64,000 bases of DNA from Clostridiales bacterium (GTDB lineage Bacteria; Bacillota; Clostridia; Lachnospirales; Lachnospiraceae). How positions within the stretch are numbered: position 1 is the stretch's first letter; the number at the start of each line of letters is the position of its first letter. Below the pieces are notes generated by a model that saw only the letters and a program-made list of their open reading frames with translations, did not search any database and had not been told where the DNA came from. The stretch lies in the NCBI GenBank assembly GCA_021203365.1, contig JAJQBI010000084.1, positions 1 through 64,000 of the forward strand, read 5' to 3'. Shown here in pieces: positions 51,263 through 59,431 of this stretch. The translations under genes were made by a program, and so were the position numbers.

Positions 51263-52917
51263 ATTTTTTTCTCCAGATAGTCTTTCCAGAATTTCCCGGT
51301 TGTCATTTTCCTCCATTTTCGCCGGTAGCTTCCCCGGGCACGGGCAAAATACCGGTCTGTTTTTTTCAGGGTCTTATACAGAAGGAAAAGGCAGAGCACC
51401 GCTTTTCCCGGATTCTTTTTCGCGTACAGAGTCCGGCCGTCTCTGTCCACATACGCAACGCTTCGCCGCACGGCCACCGTATACAGACTCACCTCCGGAG
51501 TCGTATAAAAGATTCCCCTCCGTTTTTCCCCGCAGGGTCTCAGGGGTGAAAGCCGGGCACAGATTTTCTGATGCAGGGCCTCCCCGTCCGCGGCGGCCAG
51601 GTAATCCGCCCCCTTCAGGAAATCCAGGGCTCCCAGAAGATTCAGACGGGCATATTCGTAACGTCCCCGCAGAAGATTGCCTCCCACACACCGACAGAGA
51701 GTGTGTTTCCATTCCCGGAGGCTCCAGTCTTCCAGATAGACGGAATTCACAATGGCCAGGTTTCGAACATCATAATACTCCGCGGCCTGGGGGTTTTTCC
51801 CCAGTGGATCCGGATGCCAGACCCCCACCCCGTTCAGAGTCAGGGGCGCTCCCAGACGCAGGCCATATTCCACATCATCCCTGTGCAGGAAAAGCGGCAG
51901 AGGAAGACCCTGTCTGCAGACGGCCTTCAGCGGGATACAGCAGTACCACCAGCCGCCGTATTCCGGCCTGCCTTCCCGGCCATTTCCAAGCAGCGCTTCC
52001 GGCTTTCGCAGATCCAGGCCATGGGAGAGAGGCCGGATCCGCCCTCTCTCCCACCGGGCCGCGCATTCATACTGCAGCCAGGGCCGGTCCCGGCACAGAA
52101 GGCTTCCGGCCACCGGTCTTTCCCTCAGAGCAGGCCGCAGAGTCCTTAAAAAATCCCGGGTTCGCAAAATCACCTCCTCTGCAGGCCAGATATCGTCATC
52201 CATGAAAATCACATGGGTAAATTCCCCGGACTCAAGAGCCTTCAGAGCTCCCCGGGCGAAACCGCCGGATCCCCCGCAGTTCCTTCCCGGAACGTACCGG
52301 ACAAAATCCGGGAACTCCGCTTCCATAAGAGAGCTTCCATTGTCTGAGAGGAACACAGCAGGCCTTTCTTTCTCCGGAAGCATGGCAATCCGCTCCACAA
52401 TGGCCATCGCCTCCCGCTCCCTGCAAAAAGTACACAGCACCACCGCCAGACGGACCTCCTGCTCACTGTCCGTCTCTCCCTCCGCCTGAAAGCTCTTCAG
52501 AAAACATCCCTGTCCGCGCCCTTCTGCCTCCGGCCAGATGACCGTGCGTTCTTTCAGGCTGTTGTCCGGGAGTTCAAAAATCACTTCTCCTTTTTCATCC
52601 GATCCATCACCGGCAATACTTCCGAGACATACCTTTTCCAGGGTGCCGTTTTTCATCTCTCCCCGATAAAAGGCCAGGCGGTATTCCCCCTCACAAAAGA
52701 GCCGGAACCTTACATTTTTCGCCGTTGTATATCGAAGCCAGGTATCCGCATAAAACCCATTGAAATAAGTAAGAAAGTTCACCTTTTCCCCGGGTTTCAG
52801 ATACAGGCCCTCCTCCTTTCCCAGATGAAGAACCCCCTGCGTATGCCGGTAATACAGGCTGTAATTTTCCGCCTGGGTATCCGGAAGAATCATCTTCTGC
52901 AGAATTTTATAACGCAT
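51259..52917 (-). CDS. GlfT2-like GT2 glycosyltransferase
   Basis: 552 aa. It shares architecture with the gene downstream: an N-terminal beta domain (VNFLTYFNGFYADTWLRYTT), a GT-A core with VVLCTFCREREAMAI, NCGGSGGFARGALKA, FMDDDIWPAEE and LHRDDVEYGLRLG, and a basic C-terminus (RRKWRKMTTGKFWKDYLEKK). Two different GlfT2-like enzymes in a row suggest a galactofuranan or alternating linkage, one enzyme for each. It starts 11 bp inside the previous gene. Confidence 0.87.
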   Translation of the reverse strand: MRYKILQKMILPDTQAENYSLYYRHTQGVLHLGKEEGLYLKPGEKVNFLTYFNGFYADTWLRYTTAKNVRFRLFCEGEYRLAFYRGEMKNGTLEKVCLGSIAGDGSDEKGEVIFELPDNSLKERTVIWPEAEGRGQGCFLKSFQAEGETDSEQEVRLAVVLCTFCREREAMAIVERIAMLPEKERPAVFLSDNGSSLMEAEFPDFVRYVPGRNCGGSGGFARGALKALESGEFTHVIFMDDDIWPAEEVILRTRDFLRTLRPALRERPVAGSLLCRDRPWLQYECAARWERGRIRPLSHGLDLRKPEALLGNGREGRPEYGGWWYCCIPLKAVCRQGLPLPLFLHRDDVEYGLRLGAPLTLNGVGVWHPDPLGKNPQAAEYYDVRNLAIVNSVYLEDWSLREWKHTLCRCVGGNLLRGRYEYARLNLLGALDFLKGADYLAAADGEALHQKICARLSPLRPCGEKRRGIFYTTPEVSLYTVAVRRSVAYVDRDGRTLYAKKNPGKAVLCLFLLYKTLKKTDRYFARARGSYRRKWRKMTTGKFWKDYLEKKI

Positions 52918-53917
52918 TTTTTCTCTCCCTCAGTCGCACGCAGAGATGTCCCGGGTAATAGAGAAGATAACCGCTTTTGCGTATGGCCCAGACGCCGGGG
53001 TTTTCCACCTTTCTGTATATCTCCGGGTATTCCCTTCGTATTCTCTCATCCATCTCCCGCATGGCCTGGCATGCCTGGGCCGAGCAGGGAAAGCTGAGAT
53101 AAATTTTGAAATGGCTGCTCAGAACTCTGGCAATTCCCCGCTCCAGATAGGCAAGACAGGAGGGGGATGCTTTCCGGAATTTCTGATCCTCGTAAAAATC
53201 AAGAAGATTGTTCAGCACCCGCTCATGATTCCTGTGATTTTTCCGCATACGCTCCAGCATCATGCTCTGTCCGCTTCGGCCGATCCGATACATATAAACA
53301 TATTCATCCAGAAATACAACGGTCTTTACCAGCGGAATGGGATACATGGCAAATTCCATATCCACATAATAGCAGTGCTCATCGATCCGGATCCCGGTGT
53401 CCAGCACAAGCTCCCTGCGGATGGTCATGGAATGCATTTTGATAAAGGTTCTGTCCCCGATTTCAAAAAAATCATATACCTTTCCATAGGAAACCCAGGG
53501 AAACGGATCCCTGTACTGAATTTCCACAGCTCCGGTTCCTTCATGAACCCAGTAATAATTGTTCCACACCAGATCCGCGGTGGTCTTTCGCAGAAAAAGG
53601 ACAAGATTCCGAAAGGCGGCTCTCTCCACCCAGTCATCACTGTCCAGAACCTTCAGATACCTTCCTCTGGCCATCATGACACCTGTGTTGATGGCGGACC
53701 CGTGTCCTCCGTTCTGTTTGTATATGACCCGAAAGGTACCCGGGTATTTTCCGGCAAATTCAAAGGCAATATCGGTGGAATGATCTCCGGAACCGTCAAG
53801 AATAATAAGAATTTCAATATCCGACAGGATATCTTCAATGAGAAGAGATTCCAGACATGAACGAATGTATTTTTCCATGTTGTATACCGGAATCACAACA
53901 GATAATATTTTTTCCAT
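52907..53917 (-). CDS. GT2 family glycosyltransferase
   Basis: 336 aa. GT-A motifs are SVVIPVYNMEKYIRSCLESL, DGSGDHSTDIAFEF, QNGGHGSAINTGVMMARGRY and LDSDDWV. The C-terminal third has MYRIGRSGQSMML and ends in basic residues. It is the first gene of the five-gene operon and follows a perfect sigma-A promoter. The sugar and acceptor cannot be told from sequence; the neighbours suggest it acts before the GlfT2-like enzymes on the same glycan. Confidence 0.92.
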   Translation of the reverse strand: MEKILSVVIPVYNMEKYIRSCLESLLIEDILSDIEILIILDGSGDHSTDIAFEFAGKYPGTFRVIYKQNGGHGSAINTGVMMARGRYLKVLDSDDWVERAAFRNLVLFLRKTTADLVWNNYYWVHEGTGAVEIQYRDPFPWVSYGKVYDFFEIGDRTFIKMHSMTIRRELVLDTGIRIDEHCYYVDMEFAMYPIPLVKTVVFLDEYVYMYRIGRSGQSMMLERMRKNHRNHERVLNNLLDFYEDQKFRKASPSCLAYLERGIARVLSSHFKIYLSFPCSAQACQAMREMDERIRREYPEIYRKVENPGVWAIRKSGYLLYYPGHLCVRLRERKNAL

Positions 53918-53947
53918 AAATGCCCCCTGCCAACTCTATCTGCACAC

Positions 53948-53976
53948 ATTATAAAGAATTGACAGAACGGATTCAA
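53948..53976 (-). promoter_or_regulatory. Promoter of the glycan operon
   Basis: Minus TTGAAT (53971-53976), 17-bp spacer, TATAAT (53948-53953), about 30 bp before the start codon. Confidence 0.8.
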
Positions 53977-54019
53977 TGGAAGTAACAAAGGTTGAACAAT
54001 GTTTAACCCGAATTTTACA

Positions 54020-54049
54020 GGGGCTGCGCGGTTATGACCGCGCAGCCCC
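54020..54049 (-). terminator. GC hairpin after parC
   Basis: GGGGCTGCGCGGT and ACCGCGCAGCCCC form a perfect 13-bp stem with a TATG loop, 22 bp after the parC stop. The T-tract is poor (TGTAAAATTC), so termination is plausible but not certain. Confidence 0.6.
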
Positions 54050-54071
54050 GAAATGGAAAAAACGGCAATAT

Positions 54072-56318
54072 TCAGATTCTTGGTTTTGTGCCCCGGGTGT
54101 CCCGCCGGGCCAGCCGAAGTCTGGAAAGGACATAGGGCTTTTCATGTATGGTCACCGCAAAGTCACTGTGGGCGGCCAGAAGATACACATTGGTCAGGTG
54201 GTCATCCCCGGCCAGCTTCATGCCCCGGACGCCCACGGCGCTTTTTTTCATGGCGGAAATTTCCTTTAACAGAAAGCGCAGCAGGTAACCGCCGGCGCTC
54301 TGGAGGACCACCTGCTCCATCTCCCCGGGCTCTCCCACAAACAGCAGGCGGTCATCCGGGGAAAGCCGGGTGGCGGCCACGGTCCTCCGGGATACCAGAA
54401 ATTCCTCCCCGGATACCAGCTTGCACATGGATTTTTCCGTGACGAAAAGCAGGGTGGAGGACGAAAGCTGTGCCAGCGGGGCCACATAGAGGATCTGCTC
54501 GGCTGTGCTGTCGTAATGGCTCACATTGTCCGCCGGAACCCCCTTATCCCGGTAGCGGGTAGTGGGCAGATCCCTGGCTCTTACGGTGTGCATTTTCCCC
54601 GTGTCCGTAAAAATACAGATGTTGTCGTCGTTCATACAGGGGAACACATACCGGTTTTCACTGTGCGCCGCCTCCCGGTTGCGCTCATAGGTAACCTTGT
54701 CCAGCAGGCGCATATAGCCGAAGCGGTCCATAAGAAACACTACCTCCGCCGCCTCCGGCTTTTTCTCCTCATAAACCACAGCCTCCGCGTTTTCTATGGA
54801 GGTGCGGCGCTTCACCGCGTATTCCTTCTTAATCCCGTCCAGGTCCTTCATAATCACGGCGGCCATGGAATCATAGTGATTCAGGATATCCTCATAGGTG
54901 CTGATATTTTTCATGGTCTCCGCGTATTCGGCCTGAAGCGCCTGTATTTCCAGACCGATCAGGCGGTACAGACGCATTTCCAGGATGGCGTTGGCCTGGC
55001 GCTCGGTAAAATGAAGCTTTTTCGCCGCCCGCTCGCTGGTCTTTGTCCTGAACCGGATTCCTTCGGTTGTTCCCTTCACCAGGCAGTCCCGCGCCTGCTC
55101 CCGGCTTTTGCTGCCCCGGAGGATCTCAATGATCAGGTCAATCACATCGCAGGCCTTAATCAGGCCTTCCTGGACCTCTCCTTTCTCCTTCTCTCTGGAA
55201 AGAAGGGTCTGATATTTCCGGGTGGTGATCTCGAAAACAAAATCCACATGGTGCTCAATAATCTGCTTCAGACTCAGAGTCTCCGGCCTTCCGTCCGCCA
55301 CGGCGAGCATATTCACGCCGAAGGTGTCTTCCAGGCGGGTTTTCTTATGCAGCAGATTGGTAAGATTTTCCACGTCCGCGTCCCGCTTCAGCTCCAGGAC
55401 AATGCGGATGCCCTCCTTGGAGGACTGGTTGGAAATGTCCACAATATCTGTGGTCTTCCGGGTCTCCACCAGGGAGGCCACATCGTTTAAAAACTTTCCG
55501 ATGTTGGCGCCCAGCATGGTATAGGGAATCTCCGTGATCACCAGCTGGGATCTTCCATTCTTCAGTTTTTCCACTTCCACCCGGCCGCGGATGCGGATCT
55601 TGCCTGTGCCGGTCTCATAAATGGCGGGAAGCTCATCCTTATTGACGATAATGCCGCCGGTGGGAAAATCCGGACCTTTCAGATAACGCATCAGGCCCTT
55701 TACGCTGATATCGCTGTTTTTCATATAGGCCTTCACCGCATCCACCACCTCCCCCAGATTGTGAGGGGGAATGCTGGTGGCCATGCCTACGGCGATTCCG
55801 TCCGCACCGTTGACCAGCAGGTTGGGAATCCGGACCGGGAGAACCTCCGGCTCCTTCTCGGTCTCGTCAAAATTTGGCACAAAATCCACCACGTTCTTAT
55901 CCAGATCCGCCAGAAAGACCTCCTGGGTCAGTTTCTCAAGCCTTGCCTCCGTGTAGCGCATGGCGGCCGCCCCGTCGCCCTCGATGGAGCCGAAATTTCC
56001 GTGTCCGTCCACCAGGGTGCGGCCCTTCTTGAAATCCTGGGCCATGACCACCAGTGCCTCGTAAATGGAGCTGTCCCCGTGGGGATGGTATTTTCCCATG
56101 GTGTCGCCCACAATACGGGCGCATTTCCGGTAAGGCCGGTCGTACCGGATACCCAGCTCATACATGTCATAGAGGGTGCGGCGCTGCACCGGCTTTAAAC
56201 CGTCCCGCACATCCGGCAGCGCCCTGGAAATGATGACGCTCATGGCATAGTCAATGTATGATTTCTGCATCACATCCGCGTAATCCGTGCGGATGATATT
56301 TTCCTGTCTGGTTTCCAT
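54072..56318 (-). CDS. parC: Type IIA topoisomerase subunit A, topoisomerase IV (ParC)-like
   Basis: 748 aa from ATG 56318 ([20 protein letters not shown]). The breakage-reunion domain has [31 protein letters not shown] (a Ser and a Glu at the two quinolone hot spots) and the active-site Tyr in [11 protein letters not shown]. The C-terminal beta-pinwheel lacks a GyrA box (QRRGGRG), which favours ParC over GyrA. Chromosomal gyrase genes usually sit near dnaA, not here. It cuts and passes DNA with ParE to decatenate chromosomes. Confidence 0.9.
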   Translation of the reverse strand: METRQENIIRTDYADVMQKSYIDYAMSVIISRALPDVRDGLKPVQRRTLYDMYELGIRYDRPYRKCARIVGDTMGKYHPHGDSSIYEALVVMAQDFKKGRTLVDGHGNFGSIEGDGAAAMRYTEARLEKLTQEVFLADLDKNVVDFVPNFDETEKEPEVLPVRIPNLLVNGADGIAVGMATSIPPHNLGEVVDAVKAYMKNSDISVKGLMRYLKGPDFPTGGIIVNKDELPAIYETGTGKIRIRGRVEVEKLKNGRSQLVITEIPYTMLGANIGKFLNDVASLVETRKTTDIVDISNQSSKEGIRIVLELKRDADVENLTNLLHKKTRLEDTFGVNMLAVADGRPETLSLKQIIEHHVDFVFEITTRKYQTLLSREKEKGEVQEGLIKACDVIDLIIEILRGSKSREQARDCLVKGTTEGIRFRTKTSERAAKKLHFTERQANAILEMRLYRLIGLEIQALQAEYAETMKNISTYEDILNHYDSMAAVIMKDLDGIKKEYAVKRRTSIENAEAVVYEEKKPEAAEVVFLMDRFGYMRLLDKVTYERNREAAHSENRYVFPCMNDDNICIFTDTGKMHTVRARDLPTTRYRDKGVPADNVSHYDSTAEQILYVAPLAQLSSSTLLFVTEKSMCKLVSGEEFLVSRRTVAATRLSPDDRLLFVGEPGEMEQVVLQSAGGYLLRFLLKEISAMKKSAVGVRGMKLAGDDHLTNVYLLAAHSDFAVTIHEKPYVLSRLRLARRDTRGTKPRI

Positions 56319-56322
56319 ATTT

Positions 56323-56424
56323 CCTGTTCCATTTCTTATAATAATGATTGAAGCGACAAAAGGTATTTTGTCGCTATGATACCAGGATTTTTCCGCACTT
56401 CGTGCTCCCAAAATCCTGACAACA
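56323..56424 (-). repeat. Structured leader repeat, family 2, parC copy
   Basis: Homologous to 20962-21066 before purC. Hairpins are AGGATTTT (56384-56391) with AAAATCCT (56410-56417), and CGACAAAA (56354-56361) with TTTTGTCG (56366-56373). Both copies share a GCACTTCG apical segment and TATGATAC between hairpins (plus-strand reading). Confidence 0.7.
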
Positions 56425-56476
56425 TTCGAAATCCGCTCATTTTTCTGCGAAAAATGGCTACTTTCTCATATTGTTC

Positions 56477-56536
56477 GGGACCCAATCTCATGAATGCCGA
56501 TGCAAGCATCTGCATTCATGACCTTTTGTCCCTTGT
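56477..56536 (-). repeat. Structured leader motif, family 1, parC copy
   Basis: 60 nt, 51 identical to the exoA leader motif. The stem TCATGAATGC/GCATTCATGA encloses GATG-CTTG-CATC. Outer GGGAC/GTCCC pair. A TATGAT box lies directly upstream on minus, though without a good -35. It begins 20 bp after the parE stop. Confidence 0.7.
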
Positions 56537-56555
56537 ATCATAAAATGCATGCACG

Positions 56556-58481
56556 TCAGACATCTAATTCTGCGTCTCTGGCGTGTTCGTAGATAAATTC
56601 CCTGCGTGGAGGCACATCATTGCCCATGAGAACCTCTGTCACACTGGAGGCCAGCCGGGCGTCCTCAATCTCCACCCGGCGCATCCGGCGCGTCTCCGGG
56701 TTCAGAGTGGTTTCCCACAGCTGCCCGGCGTCCATCTCTCCCAGACCTTTGTACCTCTGAAGGGTAAAGCTTCCCGGCTTGTGGCTTCTGCGGTATTTTT
56801 CCAGGGCCTTGTCGTCATACAGGTATTCCTCCGGTCCTTTCTTCGGCATGGCCTTGTAAAGAGGCGGCATGGCAATGTACACATGACCCTCATAGATCAG
56901 CTCCGGCATAAACCGGTAGAAAAGTGTCAGCAAAAGTGTGGAGATATGGGCGCCGTCCACATCCGCGTCCGCCATGATCACAATCTTGTCGTAGCGAAGC
57001 TTGGTTATGTCAAAATCATTTCCAAAGCCCTCGGAAAAACCGCAGCCAAAGGCGTTGATCATGGTTTTGATCTCCGCGTTGGCCAGGATCTTGTCGATGG
57101 AGGCCTTCTCCACATTCAGGATTTTTCCCCGGATGGGCAGGATGGCCTGATAATTCCGGTTCCGGGCGGTCTTGGCAGAGCCTCCGGCAGAGTCTCCCTC
57201 CACGATAAAAATCTCGCACTGGGACGGATCCTTTTTCTCACAGTTGGCCAGCTTTCCGTTGGAGTCAAAGGAATATTTCTGCTTTGTCAGAAGGTTGGTT
57301 TTGGCCCGCTCCTCGCTTTTCCGAATCTTCGCCGCTTTTTCCGCGCAGGAAAGGACGGTTTTCAGATTCTCCAGATTCCGGTCAAAATAGAGAACCAGCT
57401 GTTCCCCGATCACCTTTCCCACAGCCCGGGCCGCGTCCTGGTTGTCCAGCTTGGTCTTGGTCTGGCCCTCAAAGCGGGGCTCCGGGTGCTTGACGGAGAT
57501 CACGGCGGTCATCCCGTTGCGGATGTCCGCCCCGGTAAAATTGGGATCTTTTTCCTTCAGAACGCCGATCTCCCGGGCATAGGTATTCATAACGGTGGTG
57601 AAGGTGGTTTTAAAACCGGTCAGATGGGTTCCGCCCTCGGCGTTGTAGATGTTGTTGCAGAAGCCCAGGACATTTTCCCGGAACTCATTGGTAAACTGAA
57701 AGGCGGCTTCCACCTGGATTCCCTCGGATTCCCCCTTCAGGTAAACCGGCTCATGGAGAACCTCTGTATTCTGATTCAGATCCCGGATATAGCCCACAAT
57801 TCCCTCCGGCTCCCGGTAGGTCACCTGCTCAGGGGCTTCTCCCCTGCGGTCCTCATAGTGTATGGTAAGCTGCGGGTTCAGATAAGCGGTTTCATGGAGA
57901 CGGCTTTTTACCTCCGCCGCGGAGAAACGGGTACGCTCAAAGATTTCCCCGTCCGGCAGGAAATTTATGGAGGTTCCGGTTTCTCTGGTTTTTCCCTCTT
58001 TTGGAAGGAGACCGTTCTCCAGCTCCAGGACCGGAATTCCCCGCTCATAGCGGTCATGGTGGATATACCCGTCCCGGCGGATCCGCACATCCAGATACAG
58101 CGAAAGGGCGTTTACCACGGAGGAACCCACGCCGTGCAGACCGCCGCTGGTCTTGTATGCGGAATTGTCAAACTTTCCCCCGGCGTGCAGAGTGGTAAAA
58201 ACCAGGCGCTCTGCGGGCATGCCCTTCTCGTGCATGTCCACCGGAATGCCCCGCCCGTTGTCTGTCACCGTGCAGGAGCCGTCCTTTTCCAGGACAACCG
58301 TGATCTCGCTGCAAAAGCCGGCCAGATGCTCATCCACCGCGTTGTCTACGATTTCAAAAATCAGATGGTTCAGGCCTTTCCTGGATACGCTTCCGATGTA
58401 CATGCCCGGTCTTTTGCGCACTGCCTCCAGGCCTTCCAGGACGGAAATACTCCCCGCGTCATAGGTTTCCTTTTTTGCCAT
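56556..58481 (-). CDS. parE: Type IIA topoisomerase subunit B, topoisomerase IV (ParE)-like
   Basis: 641 aa from ATG 58481 (MAKKETYDAGSISVLEGLEA). The GHKL ATPase has VRKRPGMYIGSVS, EIVDNAVDEHLAG, DNGRGIPVD and KTSGGLHGVGSSVVNALS. The Toprim domain has FIVEGDSAGGSAKTARNR and MADADVDGAHI. The C-terminal RYKGLGEMDAGQLWETT is present. It works with the adjacent subunit A. The GyrB/ParE distinction by sequence alone is weak; the partner's missing GyrA box decides it. Confidence 0.93.
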   Translation of the reverse strand: MAKKETYDAGSISVLEGLEAVRKRPGMYIGSVSRKGLNHLIFEIVDNAVDEHLAGFCSEITVVLEKDGSCTVTDNGRGIPVDMHEKGMPAERLVFTTLHAGGKFDNSAYKTSGGLHGVGSSVVNALSLYLDVRIRRDGYIHHDRYERGIPVLELENGLLPKEGKTRETGTSINFLPDGEIFERTRFSAAEVKSRLHETAYLNPQLTIHYEDRRGEAPEQVTYREPEGIVGYIRDLNQNTEVLHEPVYLKGESEGIQVEAAFQFTNEFRENVLGFCNNIYNAEGGTHLTGFKTTFTTVMNTYAREIGVLKEKDPNFTGADIRNGMTAVISVKHPEPRFEGQTKTKLDNQDAARAVGKVIGEQLVLYFDRNLENLKTVLSCAEKAAKIRKSEERAKTNLLTKQKYSFDSNGKLANCEKKDPSQCEIFIVEGDSAGGSAKTARNRNYQAILPIRGKILNVEKASIDKILANAEIKTMINAFGCGFSEGFGNDFDITKLRYDKIVIMADADVDGAHISTLLLTLFYRFMPELIYEGHVYIAMPPLYKAMPKKGPEEYLYDDKALEKYRRSHKPGSFTLQRYKGLGEMDAGQLWETTLNPETRRMRRVEIEDARLASSVTEVLMGNDVPPRREFIYEHARDAELDV

Positions 58482-58509
58482 AATTGTTTTCCTTTCTTCC
58501 CCACAACGT

Positions 58510-58538
58510 AAAAAGGAATCTTCCAGCGAAGATTCCTT
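58510..58538 (-). terminator. tRNA-Glu terminator
   Basis: AAGGAATCTTC and GAAGATTCCTT form a perfect 11-bp stem, followed by TTT on minus, between the tRNA and parE. Confidence 0.88.
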
Positions 58539-58544
58539 AAGGAA

Positions 58545-58616
58545 CAGCCAGTACGGGAATCGAACCCGTGTTTCCGCCGTGAGAGGGCGGCGTCTTAACC
58601 CCTTGACCAACTGGCC
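58545..58616 (-). tRNA. tRNA-Glu (anticodon CTC)
   Basis: 72 nt; minus strand starts GGCCAGTTGGTCAAGGGG. The acceptor GGCCAGT pairs with ACTGGCT (one G-U), the anticodon stem is CCGCC/GGCGG with loop CTCTCAC, anticodon CTC, and the T arm ACGGG-TTCGATT-CCCGT is normal. CCA is not encoded. It reads GAG codons. Confidence 0.95.
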
Positions 58617-58634
58617 TTGTCAACCGACTTGCTA

Positions 58635-58663
58635 AGTATATAACACTTTTCGGAAGAATGCAA
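58635..58663 (-). promoter_or_regulatory. tRNA-Glu promoter
   Basis: Minus TTGCAT (58658-58663), 17-bp spacer, TATACT (58635-58640), 18 bp before the tRNA. Confidence 0.8.
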
Positions 58664-58918
58664 GAACTTTTTTTATGAATTTGGATTTTTTTTGGGGGCA
58701 ATGGGACGGGTGTGAACGTGAACGGGAGGGGAGAGGCTAACGGGACAGATCTAAAGCCAAAAGTAAAAAAATACCGGAATTTTGACGGCTGCACATGAAA
58801 AAAAATCGGGATGGCCTGAATGTGTCCGGGCGGACGGCAAGGCAGATTCATACAGAGTAAGACGACAGGTGGCACAACCACGTTAAGCATGAAAAAATAT
58901 TTAATTTTGAAAGAAGAA
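58664..58918. other. Gene-free interval between antitoxin and tRNA
   Basis: There is no convincing frame, hairpin or repeat. In particular there is no toxin gene after the Phd-type antitoxin, where one would be expected. Confidence 0.6.
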
Positions 58919-59161
58919 TCATTTGGCCAGTACCTCGTAAGCTTCACGGTTTTTTGCGAGCAGCCGTTTTGATACAGCAAGAACATCTTCATCGCGAGCT
59001 GTCTGTTCTTCTTCTGCGGAACTAAACTCAATAAGCAGATAGCGTGGTGTATTGTTCTTTAGAATAACAACAGCTCCATTCTCATCAACCATGCGTGCAA
59101 CTCGCGAAAAGTTCTGGTTGGCTTCTGTGATAGAAACGAGATTACTTGTATTTACATTCAT
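58919..59161 (-). CDS. Phd/YefM-type antitoxin, orphan
   Basis: 80 aa with the family N-terminal DNA-binding fold: VSITEANQNFSRVARMVDEN and GAVVILKNNTPRYLLIEF. The acidic C-terminal tail (SSAEEEQTARDEDVLAVSKR) would normally wrap the toxin. Neither side carries a RelE/Doc/YoeB-like gene, so the toxin is lost, distant, or the protein now serves only as a regulator. RBS AGGAGG precedes ATG 59161 and a palindrome covers the promoter. Confidence 0.9.
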   Translation of the reverse strand: MNVNTSNLVSITEANQNFSRVARMVDENGAVVILKNNTPRYLLIEFSSAEEEQTARDEDVLAVSKRLLAKNREAYEVLAK

Positions 59162-59182
59162 GTGTAGAACCTCCTGTATATG

Positions 59183-59195
59183 ATACTGTCAGTAT
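59183..59195 (-). promoter_or_regulatory. Palindromic operator of the antitoxin gene
   Basis: ATACTG-T-CAGTAT is a perfect 6+1+6 palindrome lying between a TTTACG (-35) and a TATACA (-10) spaced 16 bp apart on minus. This is where a Phd-type autorepressor would bind. From 59196 to 59431 I see only an AGGGGG/CCCCCT hairpin without a T-run. Confidence 0.65.
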
Positions 59196-59431
59196 ACGTA
59201 AATTTTAGGAGAAATTCAACCTATTTTGGACATCTGTTTAAAGGTATGGACGGCTCGAATCTCTGTTCACTTCGTCCCAGGGAACGGTGCAGAGATCACG
59301 TACACAAAATCGCAAAAGTTTTTAGGGGGATCGCCCCCTGGAATGAAAAATAAAATTTACTGCAAAATCGCCCTCAACAGCCAAATGAATTGTATTGAAC
59401 ACCCGCTCAATTCCTGTCGGGGATACTATTT

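Noticed and set aside
56583-58511. Plus-strand frame of 642 codons opposite parE
   Set aside because: A shadow of a conserved topoisomerase gene, with no domain and no start signal.
58537-59031. 164-codon minus frame spanning the tRNA and intergenic DNA
   Set aside because: It runs through tRNA-Glu and the antitoxin gene; it is not a coding sequence.
59320-59342. AGGGGG/CCCCCT hairpin as terminator of the UvrA-like gene
   Set aside because: It lies past the stop on the right strand, but an A-run and not a T-run follows in the minus direction.
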